DNA of 64,000 nt from Aestuariivivens sediminis. GTDB taxonomy: Bacteria; Bacteroidota; Bacteroidia; Flavobacteriales; Flavobacteriaceae. The stretch is taken from NCBI RefSeq assembly GCF_022662105.1, contig NZ_JAKMCP010000009.1, positions 31,445 through 95,444 on the forward strand, in the 5' to 3' direction. Both the position numbers and the translations under genes were made by a program. The stretch's first letter is position 1, and every line of letters begins with the position of its first letter. Shown one piece after another: positions 53,797 to 61,833 of the stretch. The notes beneath the pieces are model-generated. The model ran no database searches and was not told where the DNA came from. It worked only from the letters and a program-made list of their open reading frames with translations.

Positions 53797-54174
53797 TTAG
53801 ACCACTCGCCAAGGCGGGTTTTTCCTATTTGCACCGGCGTGATACAAAATCAGGGTATTGCCATCCGGATCTTTCAAATGGGCTTCACGCCATAACCAGG
53901 GTTTATCTTCAGGCAATTGATCGAATACCAGGCCTTTCTGTTCAAGAGCAGCGACCAGTTGGTCCAAATCGTCATGTTCAAAATAGATGCTTATCCCATT
54001 ACCCCGAGGTAATGCATCCACTTTATGAATGGAGAATGTAGCATCTCCGTCGGGGCATTCAAACCTGACATAAGTCGGTATGGAATCCACAATAAGCCGT
54101 AACCCTAATGCCTTATAAAATGCGACCGATTTTTCAACATTCAAGGAAGGAATGGTAATTTGATTTAAGTTCAT
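53797..54174 (-). CDS. VOC superfamily (glyoxalase/dioxygenase-like) protein
   Basis: A 125-residue single VOC domain: MNLNQITIPSLNVEKSVAFYKALG (paired beta-alpha-beta units), FECPDGDATFSIHKV, ISIYFEHDDLDQLVAALEQKG, and the metal-site LKDPDGNTLILYHAG near 104-118. No specific reaction can be read from it; members include glyoxalase I, fosfomycin or bleomycin resistance proteins and many unknowns. Followed by the YpdA gene upstream on the same strand, 10 bp away, suggesting one operon. Confidence 0.88.
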   Translation of the reverse strand: MNLNQITIPSLNVEKSVAFYKALGLRLIVDSIPTYVRFECPDGDATFSIHKVDALPRGNGISIYFEHDDLDQLVAALEQKGLVFDQLPEDKPWLWREAHLKDPDGNTLILYHAGANRKNPPWRVV

Positions 54175-54184
54175 AGCGTCCTGA

Positions 54185-55147
54185 TTAACCTAGTGTTTGC
54201 TCCAAATGATTGGCGATTAATTTGGCATGGATCCTACTGTTTTCAATAAACCATTTATGGGTTTCCATACCACCACAAATAACGCCTGCCAAATAAAGAC
54301 CTTCAACATTGCTTTCCATTGTATTTTCGTTATAAACGGGGCGTTTAATGGCATCATCCGATAATGAAATACCCACTTGATTTAAGAGGTCAAAATTGGG
54401 CTTATAACCCGTAAGGGCCACAACATAGTCATTTGGAAGGGTTTTGGTGCCGTCGGGGGTACGGATAATAACTTCGGAAGGCTTTATTTCTATGATTTCA
54501 GAATTAAAATAGGCGGTAATGCTGCCTTCATCAATCCGATTTATGATGTCCGGACGCACCCAATATTTAACCCGTTCACCTATGGTTTCCCCACGAACAA
54601 CCATGGTTACCCGGCCTCCTTTTCGCCATATTTCCAGGGCGGCATCTACCGATGAATTGCTCGCGCCTACAATAATAACATCCTGCATACTGTAAGGGTG
54701 GGCTTCCTTGTAATAATGGGTCACCTTGGGTAAATTTTCACCTGGTATTCCCAGGACATTAGGAATGTCATAAAAGCCCGTGGCCAATATCACGTTTTTA
54801 GACTGATAAGTCGTTTTGTTGGTCGTAATTGTAAAATAGTGATGGGTTTTCTTTAATTGTTCAACCGATTCATACAAATGAATCTTAATCGCATTGGAGG
54901 TGGCCACCCGCCTGTAATATTCCAAGGCCTCATCCCTGTTGGGTTTCGGGTTTTTACTTATGAATGGAATAGCGTCAATTTCCAATTTTTCTGAAGTTGA
55001 AAAAAAGGTCATGTTTTTGGGATAATTATACAAAGAGTTGGTCAATGCCCCCTTTTCCAAAATCACATAATTCCACTTTCTTTTTTCACATTCCAGGGCA
55101 CAGGCAATACCTATAGGGCCACCTCCAATAATGACGATATCTTTCAT
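54185..55147 (-). CDS. ypdA: YpdA family NAD(P)-dependent flavin disulfide reductase
   Basis: A 320-residue FAD/NAD(P) oxidoreductase. FAD motif IVIIGGGPIGIACALE (4-19), NAD(P) motif VIIVGASNSSVDAALE in the middle, and the late LYLAGVICGG near the C-terminus fit YpdA (bacillithiol disulfide reductase), a family without the CXXC of thioredoxin reductase. Two starts are possible: ATG 55147 (used) and GTG 55165, whose GTGA overlaps the stop codon of the MFS gene, indicating translational coupling. Confidence 0.86.
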   Translation of the reverse strand: MKDIVIIGGGPIGIACALECEKRKWNYVILEKGALTNSLYNYPKNMTFFSTSEKLEIDAIPFISKNPKPNRDEALEYYRRVATSNAIKIHLYESVEQLKKTHHYFTITTNKTTYQSKNVILATGFYDIPNVLGIPGENLPKVTHYYKEAHPYSMQDVIIVGASNSSVDAALEIWRKGGRVTMVVRGETIGERVKYWVRPDIINRIDEGSITAYFNSEIIEIKPSEVIIRTPDGTKTLPNDYVVALTGYKPNFDLLNQVGISLSDDAIKRPVYNENTMESNVEGLYLAGVICGGMETHKWFIENSRIHAKLIANHLEQTLG

Positions 55148-55161
55148 AAGTTGTGTCGTAC

Positions 55162-56370
55162 TCACTTTTGTTCAGCTAATTTCAGGTTTCGTTTTAAAAT
55201 AAACAGTAAAAATACACAAACACTACCTAATACGGTAATGATATGCCAGGTATTGTTAAAGCCCAGGTAATCCGTCATTTGCATGCCTGCGTTGTGGCCA
55301 AAAATATGGGCTATAGAGAACGAAATGGAATACAGGGCCATGTATTCACCCTGATTCCCTTTTTTGGCTCTTTCAATAGCAAAGGCATTAGAAAACGGGA
55401 ATGCAATCATCTCTCCAAAGGTCATAAATAACATCCCAATAATCAAAATGCCCACCCAGGAGGTGAGGTTAAGCACAACAAAACTTAAGGCTGTAAGAAC
55501 GGCTCCCAAAAGCATTAATCCTGTTTTGGTATGTCGTGTGTTTTCCAACCATTTTATTAAAGGCATTTCAAAAATAAATATGACCAGCCCATTCAAGCCT
55601 AAGAGAATACCAATTTCCAGTTCGGACAGGTGATGGGCTTCCTTATAATACAGCGGCATCGTCGAAAAGTATTGCAGGAAAATGACTCCAAACAGTACCA
55701 TGGCCATTAAAAATATGATAAAGGCCTTGTCTTTATAGGCTGAGACCGGCGATTCTGCCTTGACATCGTCCAAAACCTCCGTGGATTTTGGATTTAACAC
55801 ATTTATCAAAACAACGGCCGCTAAGATACAGGTCACCCCATCTACCCAAAACAAACCACTGTAATCCAATGTCGTTATAATGAGACCACCCAGGGCCGGT
55901 CCCGCAGAGAACCCGAGATTTATGGCCAAACGAATCAAGGTTACCGATCGTGTTTTGTTTTCCGGTTTGCTGTAGGCGCTTAAGGCCACAAATATTGCCG
56001 GACGAAACATGTCCGCAACCAGCATCACTGAGAATATACCCAGGCAAAATCCAATAAAGGTACTGGCAAACTGAAGGGCGATGAATAAAATTCCCGTACC
56101 CCATAAACTAAACACCATAACTCTGTAATAGCCTATCCTATCGGTTAGTTTACCGCCCAACCAGGAGCCCACCACCGAACCCAATCCAAAAGCACTCATA
56201 ATCCAACCCACGTCCTTTAAGTTAAAATGCAGGCTTTGGGTAAGATACAAGGATAAAAAGGGGATTACCATGGTCCCGGCCCTATTAATAAGTGTAATAA
56301 GGGCCAGCCACCATACTGCTTTGGACAGACCGGCGAAGGTGTTTAAATAGCTTTTAAATAGTGTTTTCAT
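55162..56370 (-). CDS. MFS transporter (multidrug-type)
   Basis: A 402-residue major facilitator with 12 predicted helices. The loop 2-3 signature GSWLGGKLTDRIGYYRVMV (about 60-78) contains the conserved Asp-Arg motif A, and VTLIRLAINLGFSAGPALGG is motif C-like, seen in drug/H+ antiporters. ATG 56370 is chosen; 19 codons of the longer frame precede the first helix without family support. The stop codon overlaps the GTG alternative start of ypdA by 4 bp. MFS, YpdA and the VOC protein form one operon, which could deal with electrophiles or drugs (inference). Confidence 0.88.
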   Translation of the reverse strand: MKTLFKSYLNTFAGLSKAVWWLALITLINRAGTMVIPFLSLYLTQSLHFNLKDVGWIMSAFGLGSVVGSWLGGKLTDRIGYYRVMVFSLWGTGILFIALQFASTFIGFCLGIFSVMLVADMFRPAIFVALSAYSKPENKTRSVTLIRLAINLGFSAGPALGGLIITTLDYSGLFWVDGVTCILAAVVLINVLNPKSTEVLDDVKAESPVSAYKDKAFIIFLMAMVLFGVIFLQYFSTMPLYYKEAHHLSELEIGILLGLNGLVIFIFEMPLIKWLENTRHTKTGLMLLGAVLTALSFVVLNLTSWVGILIIGMLFMTFGEMIAFPFSNAFAIERAKKGNQGEYMALYSISFSIAHIFGHNAGMQMTDYLGFNNTWHIITVLGSVCVFLLFILKRNLKLAEQK

Positions 56371-56462
56371 TATCGGTTTTAATGGTTGAGACCCTTTATG
56401 CCTCAGGATTAGTTCAACAAATTCCAATCAACCCAGTGATGGTTTGGAACGTATTGGATCAT

Positions 56463-56492
56463 AAAAAAAGTCCGACGGTGAGGTCGGACTTT
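56463..56492 (-). terminator. Orphan intrinsic terminator in the leader of the MFS operon
   Basis: Perfect 10-bp stem (56467-56476 with 56483-56492), loop GGTGAG, and a seven-A run on the plus strand giving seven T on the minus strand. It stands about 93 bp upstream of the MFS start codon with no minus-strand gene behind it. In a leader it may act as an attenuator. The 302-bp gap around it (56371-56672) holds nothing else I recognise. Confidence 0.8.
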
Positions 56493-56672
56493 AACATATT
56501 GTAATATCATTTAGTAATATCACCACAATACAGAATCAGCCCAACGCTCATATAGAAATGAGGTCCATTGCTTTTTATAAATGGTGACGATACAACGCAT
56601 AATTCCGTTTTTAAAGCCTCAAAGCTATATAAAATATTCATAAGTTGTATTTTTGAAGTGAAAATTTTTAAA

Positions 56673-57281
56673 ATGAAGTTAATCATTACCCTTTTTTTGA
56701 CTGTAGTTTGTGTTACCGGTTGTACACAGAAAAAGCGTCCCTTGCAAGGCGAAACGGCTTTTCAAAGAACCCTTAATGCGGAATATAAAGATGCCACAAC
56801 ATCCCCTCTCAAAGATAAAGACCGAAAAAGTTTTGAGGGTCTGGATTTTTTCAAGTTCGACTCCACCTACGTGGTTGTTGCGGAATTTAAACGCACCCCG
56901 GATGAACAGGAATTTAAGATGAGAACAACAACAGATCGGTTACCGGTTTATGTGAAGTATGGGGAATTAACGTTTCAATTAAAGGGAGAGCGCTTTCAAT
57001 TGAATATTTATCAAAATAAAGAACTCATTGAAAAAGACGGTTACGAAGATCATCTGTTTTTACCTTTTTTGGATGAAACCAATGGGATTGAAAGTTATGG
57101 AGGTGGACGCTATATCGACACCAAAATTCCAAAAGGGGATTCGCTGATTATTGATTTTAATGAGGCCTACAATCCATATTGCGCCTATAACGAGAAATAT
57201 TCCTGTCCCCTGGTGCCACGTGAGAATTATCTAAAGACAAGAATAGAAGCCGGGGTCAAGGCCTTTAAGAAACAGCGGTAA
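56673..57281 (+). CDS. DUF1684 lipoprotein
   Basis: A 202-residue exported protein. Signal KLIITLFLTVVCVTGCTQ is a lipobox with Cys17. The DUF1684 core includes FFKFDSTYVVVAEFKR, LTFQLKGERFQLNIYQN, FLPFLDETNGIESYGGGRYID and the diagnostic end YNPYCAYNEKYSCPLVPREN. Function unknown, possibly hydrolytic or ligand-binding. ATG 56673 is chosen over an upstream frame because the signal peptide begins there, with a TATTTTTG box (56648-56655) in front. Its stop codon is directly adjacent to that of convergent crcB. Confidence 0.88.
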   Translation: MKLIITLFLTVVCVTGCTQKKRPLQGETAFQRTLNAEYKDATTSPLKDKDRKSFEGLDFFKFDSTYVVVAEFKRTPDEQEFKMRTTTDRLPVYVKYGELTFQLKGERFQLNIYQNKELIEKDGYEDHLFLPFLDETNGIESYGGGRYIDTKIPKGDSLIIDFNEAYNPYCAYNEKYSCPLVPRENYLKTRIEAGVKAFKKQR

Positions 57282-57647
57282 TTACTTGACCAGATACAGG
57301 CCTAAAAACACGGCTAAAAATCCAAGGATAAAACTGGACAGGGTGTAGACGGCAAAGCTTGTCATGTCCCCCGATTTTAAAAACACGAAATTTTCATAGG
57401 CAAATGTTGAAAAGGTGGTAAAGCCGCCACAAAACCCGGAAGCTAATAAAAAGACCTGACTTTGCGACAGGGTATTGTTTTTTAGAGCCAATCCCAATAC
57501 CATACCAATGAATAAACTTCCTAAAACATTAGCGACAAAAGTGCCAAAGGGAATGCCCGTCTCAATATTGTTTAAATACTTTCCAATGATAAAACGCAAA
57601 ACACTACCAAAACCACCGCCAATAAAAACCAGTAAGATATGTTTCAC
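57282..57647 (-). CDS. crcB: Fluoride channel CrcB/Fluc
   Basis: A 121-residue four-helix membrane protein that exports toxic fluoride. Family motifs: GGGFGSVLRFIIGKYL (about 10-25), PFGTFVANVLGSLFIGMVLG (about 34-53, with the Asn in the pore) and GFCGGFTTFSTFAYE (about 71-85), containing the two Phe-box phenylalanines. Functions as an antiparallel dual-topology dimer. The start is GTG 57647. No fluoride (crcB) riboswitch is recognisable upstream. Confidence 0.93.
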   Translation of the reverse strand: MKHILLVFIGGGFGSVLRFIIGKYLNNIETGIPFGTFVANVLGSLFIGMVLGLALKNNTLSQSQVFLLASGFCGGFTTFSTFAYENFVFLKSGDMTSFAVYTLSSFILGFLAVFLGLYLVK

Positions 57648-57786
57648 GCCTTTACATTTAAGGGATTATTTGATAAAAATTTGTTCGTCATAATGGAGAA
57701 GGGGTGTAAACACCTTGTTCCCGCATTAAGAATTTGAAACCTTTCCATGGCTAAGCCGTTTTAACATGCATGACTTTTCGTTTCAT

Positions 57787-58806
57787 CTATTTCACGGCAA
57801 TATAAATTTCGGTAATCCATTTTGACGGATTGGGTGTGTTTTCCGGATTGGTTTGGTACACTTCAAGCATGGGGCCCTGTTGGGTAAATTCATATCCAGT
57901 ATCGGTTACGTATTGCATGGCTTTATCCCAGGCTTCCTTTAAATGCTCATAATCTCCTGTCAAGGTTGTTTTTATGGCTTTAAAAGGCTCCAGTTTACCG
58001 GTTTGGATATCGCTTTCCGTGGCGATGACTTTTTCCGATGTGGGCACGCAGCATGAAAATATGGTTGCATTATTGGCTTCATCCCATTTCAGGAAGGACA
58101 CAAAGGAAGCCCCGGCTGTATTGATATGATGATCCGTTACAAATTGTTCCACTTTAGGCATCATCTCCATCATTTTGCTTTCAAAATCACTTATTTTACA
58201 AGACGTGGTATTGTATAAATAATATCCTCCGCTATATTCTGTTTGGCCCTCTATGGTAATGTGGTATTTGTTCATGTCGGCAATAACCATACTATCCAGT
58301 TTTTCAAGACCCCGTTCAAAATTCGGCCCGATTTGTTCTTCCATACCCCCCTTAAGGACGGTATACATTTTAAAACCAAATGGTAGATCCTCTCCGGATA
58401 TGGCCCATGTAACCTCCGTTTCACCTGAACTCATAGGGTTAAAACGCCATGTTATGGTCGAAGGTGGAAAATCTTCAAATTGCATTTCCTGGGTAATAGT
58501 CCTATCGGCTTCGGCTTCCAGGGTTTTCATGGTACCCACACCGTCTTTGTCCCGCCAGGAGTACGACCCTCCCACACCTTTGGTTTGTTCGGGATAGGTT
58601 AAAATTATGGTGCTGTCCTGTTCAATCCAGGGAGACCAGGCCTCCCAGTTCTTAAAATCAATAATATGATCGTAGATCACGGCTGCAGGCGCTTTGATGG
58701 TTCTGCTTCGGGTAACCTCAAAACTATTGGGCTGAACCGTGATGTATATTGCAGCACCGATCACCAAAACAAGAATCAGTAATTGAACATATTTAAAGCC
58801 TTTCAT
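57787..58806 (-). CDS. SRPBCC family protein with a GyrI-like second half
   Basis: A 339-residue protein. Residues 5-22 are a membrane anchor (VQLLILVLVIGAAIYITV). Residues about 30-185 are a START/SRPBCC (polyketide cyclase-like) domain: IKAPAAVIYDHIIDFKNWEAW, LTYPEQTKGVGGSYSWRDKDG and ITWRFNPMSSGETEVTWAIS. The rest (about 195-339) fits the GyrI-like/AraC effector-binding fold that binds small hydrophobic ligands, ending in NPSKWITEIYIAVK. Two ligand-binding domains fused on one anchor suggest a sensor or carrier for a lipophilic compound (inference). Confidence 0.82.
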   Translation of the reverse strand: MKGFKYVQLLILVLVIGAAIYITVQPNSFEVTRSRTIKAPAAVIYDHIIDFKNWEAWSPWIEQDSTIILTYPEQTKGVGGSYSWRDKDGVGTMKTLEAEADRTITQEMQFEDFPPSTITWRFNPMSSGETEVTWAISGEDLPFGFKMYTVLKGGMEEQIGPNFERGLEKLDSMVIADMNKYHITIEGQTEYSGGYYLYNTTSCKISDFESKMMEMMPKVEQFVTDHHINTAGASFVSFLKWDEANNATIFSCCVPTSEKVIATESDIQTGKLEPFKAIKTTLTGDYEHLKEAWDKAMQYVTDTGYEFTQQGPMLEVYQTNPENTPNPSKWITEIYIAVK

Positions 58807-59026
58807 GTGGTTGATTTAATAATGACTATTTATAAAAATCAAAGATAAACATTTTAAAATTTCTGTTAATAAATTATTACATTTGCTATCTATAAATTAA
58901 ATATTCTATAATTTATTGTGCTTAAATCATATTATTCAATAAATTAAAGGGTTTAAATTGATAGATTTTTGAATAATATTAAAAATGTTTAAAATGTTAG
59001 CAACCCCCCTAAAAAACATCAAACGC

Positions 59027-61060
59027 ATGAAAGTTTTGGTGTTTAGCCTTGGGCTTGTCCTTCTGTTTACCATCTCCTGTTTAGAGGACAAGTCAGAAAC
59101 AAAACAAGATACGGAAACAGCATCAACCCAGCCATTTGATTACAAAGTCGATCAATTTGCAGATGTCAAAGTGTTACGTTACCAAATTCCCGGATGGGAG
59201 CAATTAACCCTGAAGGAGCAACAATTGGTCTATTATTTAACACAGGCCGGATTGTCGGGTCGGGATATCATGTGGGATCAGAATTACAGACACAACCTTT
59301 CCATCAGGAAGGCCCTGGAGAGCGTTTACGTGAATTTTAAGGGGGATAGAACCACCGAAGATTGGGAGGCTTTCGAAACCTATCTCAAGCGGGTTTGGTT
59401 CAGTAATGGCATACACCATCATTATTCCAACGACAAACTGGAACCGGGATTTTCTTCAGACTATTTAAAGCACCTCATGGATGAAACCCAAACGGAATTG
59501 AGGGATGACGCCTTTGCGGTCATATTCAATGAGGCCGATGCCAAGAAGGTCAACCAGGCCAAGGGTATAGATAATGTGGCGCTGTCGGCAGTTAACTTTT
59601 ATGGTCCCGGGGTTACCAATACCGATGTTATTGAATTTTATGCGGCAAAGGAATCGCCGGATCCCAAAAGACCCTTATCATTTGGATTGAATTCACAACT
59701 CGTAAAAGAAAATGGGGGACTCAGGGAACGCGTTTATAAATCAGGAGGGCTCTATGGTGCGGCCATTGATGAAATTCTCAAATGGCTGGAACTGGCCCAA
59801 ACGGTCGCCGAAAATGAGGCTCAGGCTAATGCCTTAGGCTTGCTTATGGACTACTACAGAACAGGGGATTTACAGACCTGGGACGATTACAATGTGGCCT
59901 GGACCAAAGCTACCGAAGGGAATGTCGATTATATCAATAGTTTTATAGAGGTGTATAACGATCCCTTGGGTTACCGAGGGTCTTACGAGTCCATCGTGCA
60001 GATCAATGATTTTGACATGTCCCAGAAGATGAAGGTCCTGTCAGAGCATGCCCAATGGTTTGAAGACCATTCCCCCTTGATGGACGCCCACAAGAAAAAA
60101 AATGTGGTCGGGGTGACCTATAAAGTCGTTAATGTGGCCGGTGAAGCCGGTGATGCCTCACCCAGTACACCGATTGGAGTGAATTTACCGAATGCCAATT
60201 GGATCCGTAAGGAGGTGGGGAGCAAGTCGGTGTCTCTGGGCAATATCATTCATGCCTCAAATCAGGTGGGCAGTACAGGAAGACTGGAAGAGTTTGCCCA
60301 TGATGACGAAGAGATTGAACTGTACCGGCAACATTACGAATTGGCCGATAAGCTGGAAACGGCCCTCCATGAGGTGATTGGTCATGCTTCAGGACAGCTA
60401 AACCCCGGGGTTGGTGAAACCAAGGAAACCCTTAAAAACTACGCCTCCACATTGGAGGAAGGTCGGGCCGATTTGGTGGCCTTATACTATATGTACAGTC
60501 CGAAACTGGAAGAACTGGGTCTGGTTGATGATTGGCAGGCGGTAGGGAAGGCATCGTACAATGAATACATTGCTAACGGACTTATGAAACAATTGATCCG
60601 TCTGAAATTAGGGGATGATGTGGAGGAAGCCCATATGCGTAACCGCCAATGGATCTCAGCCTGGGCCTTTGACAAGGGGCAGGCCGACAATGTGATTGAA
60701 AAAGTGACCCGAGACGGTAAAACGTATTTTAATATTACCAATTACGACAAGCTTCGGGACTTATTCGGGGCTTTGTTAAGGGAAACCCAACGGATTAAGT
60801 CCGAAGGCGATTATGCCGCTGCCGAAGCTTTGGTGGAAGGCTATGGTGTTAAGGTGGATCAGGAGTTGCATGCCGAAGTGCTGGATCGCAACCGGCAGTT
60901 TAAGTCGGCCCCATACACCGGATATGTGAATCCCGTTTTAGTTCCTGAAACCGATGCCAATGGCGACATGGTAAGGATTAAGGTCACCCAGCCGGAAAGC
61001 TTTGTAAGTCAGATGCTGGACTACAGTAAGACCTATAACTTTTTACCTGAGGTCAATTAA
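59027..61060 (+). CDS. Dipeptidyl-peptidase III (M49) family lipoprotein
   Basis: A 677-residue zinc peptidase of family M49 with a lipoprotein signal (MKVLVFSLGLVLLFTISC, Cys18). Zinc motif HEVIGH (448-453), the M49-specific HExxGH with a six-residue spacing, and the second motif EEGRAD (477-482) replacing the common EECRAE. The N-terminal half has YYLTQAGLSGRDIMWDQNYR typical of bacterial members. It removes dipeptides from peptide N-termini; being a lipoprotein it works outside the cytosol, unlike eukaryotic DPP III. ATG 58985 is an alternative start giving a long n-region. The gene is richer in G+C than its neighbours. Confidence 0.9.
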   Translation: MKVLVFSLGLVLLFTISCLEDKSETKQDTETASTQPFDYKVDQFADVKVLRYQIPGWEQLTLKEQQLVYYLTQAGLSGRDIMWDQNYRHNLSIRKALESVYVNFKGDRTTEDWEAFETYLKRVWFSNGIHHHYSNDKLEPGFSSDYLKHLMDETQTELRDDAFAVIFNEADAKKVNQAKGIDNVALSAVNFYGPGVTNTDVIEFYAAKESPDPKRPLSFGLNSQLVKENGGLRERVYKSGGLYGAAIDEILKWLELAQTVAENEAQANALGLLMDYYRTGDLQTWDDYNVAWTKATEGNVDYINSFIEVYNDPLGYRGSYESIVQINDFDMSQKMKVLSEHAQWFEDHSPLMDAHKKKNVVGVTYKVVNVAGEAGDASPSTPIGVNLPNANWIRKEVGSKSVSLGNIIHASNQVGSTGRLEEFAHDDEEIELYRQHYELADKLETALHEVIGHASGQLNPGVGETKETLKNYASTLEEGRADLVALYYMYSPKLEELGLVDDWQAVGKASYNEYIANGLMKQLIRLKLGDDVEEAHMRNRQWISAWAFDKGQADNVIEKVTRDGKTYFNITNYDKLRDLFGALLRETQRIKSEGDYAAAEALVEGYGVKVDQELHAEVLDRNRQFKSAPYTGYVNPVLVPETDANGDMVRIKVTQPESFVSQMLDYSKTYNFLPEVN

Positions 61061-61140
61061 AACTGACTGCTCATGTTTTGGGCTGCCCGTGACCTTAAGG
61101 TCCATGAAGCACCCTAGGGCCACAGTGAAAACCGTTATAT

Positions 61141-61173
61141 AAAAACAGAACCACAGGTTAAGGTTCTGTTTTT
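61141..61173 (+). terminator. Intrinsic terminator after the M49 peptidase gene
   Basis: A 12-bp perfect stem (61141-61152 with 61162-61173), 9-nt loop, followed by further T residues; 80 bp after the stop codon. Confidence 0.88.
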
Positions 61174-61833
61174 TTGTGGACGCTAATGGCCAAACCTATA
61201 AAATATAATATGCACCAGAATAAGGCGTTCTATAACGACCGGGATGGTCACAATGGATGGGTTTATTTTCATGATGTCAGGGAGGTGAACTCTTGAAATT
61301 GGGAGCGTCCATAAGGCGGCTATAGGATCTCTAAAAGGGTGGTTTATAGAGACGTTAAGTTTGTACGATACGCATTACAGGCCATCAAGGGGTTATGGTG
61401 TCTATCGCGGTTAAAGGATTGTACAGAGAAATTTATATAAAAAACACGCTTAAAAAAATGTAATTAATTGATATTCAAAGAAGTGTGTGTATTGATGTTG
61501 GGTGAAGGATTTCAGATATTCACGATTTTTGGTCAAGAAATAGACAAATTTTGTAGTTTATCGATATTACATTACGACTTAACTAATTTTCTTTCAATTC
61601 TGGTGGAGATTGGAATTTAATACCTAAATTTACATTACTCATAATAACCGTGAGGATTTTCTCCTTTTGTGAAAATAGCATTTGATTAATAGCACTATTG
61701 AATGCCTCTATTTACCTAATATCTTGAAATACCGTGTTATGTGTTTTATCATGGATAAAACGCCAAACCCCTCATTCTACTACACGCTCATACCATGTTA
61801 TGTTAACACGTTTATTAATTAATCTTAAATGTT
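61174..61833. other. Gene-free stretch of 660 bp before the giant secreted protein
   Basis: No reading frame of family-recognisable content on either strand (longest noticed is 27 codons from 61210). An 8-bp perfect inverted repeat GTTTTATC-ATG-GATAAAAC lies at 61743-61761, about 73 bp before the next gene and could be an operator. The left half is less A+T-rich than the right and may be old coding sequence, but I could not identify any. Confidence 0.45.

Noticed and set aside
57648..57786. Possible fluoride riboswitch before crcB
   Set aside because: No pseudoknot or conserved GGNGAUGGNNUUCGCC-like pattern could be read in the short upstream gap.
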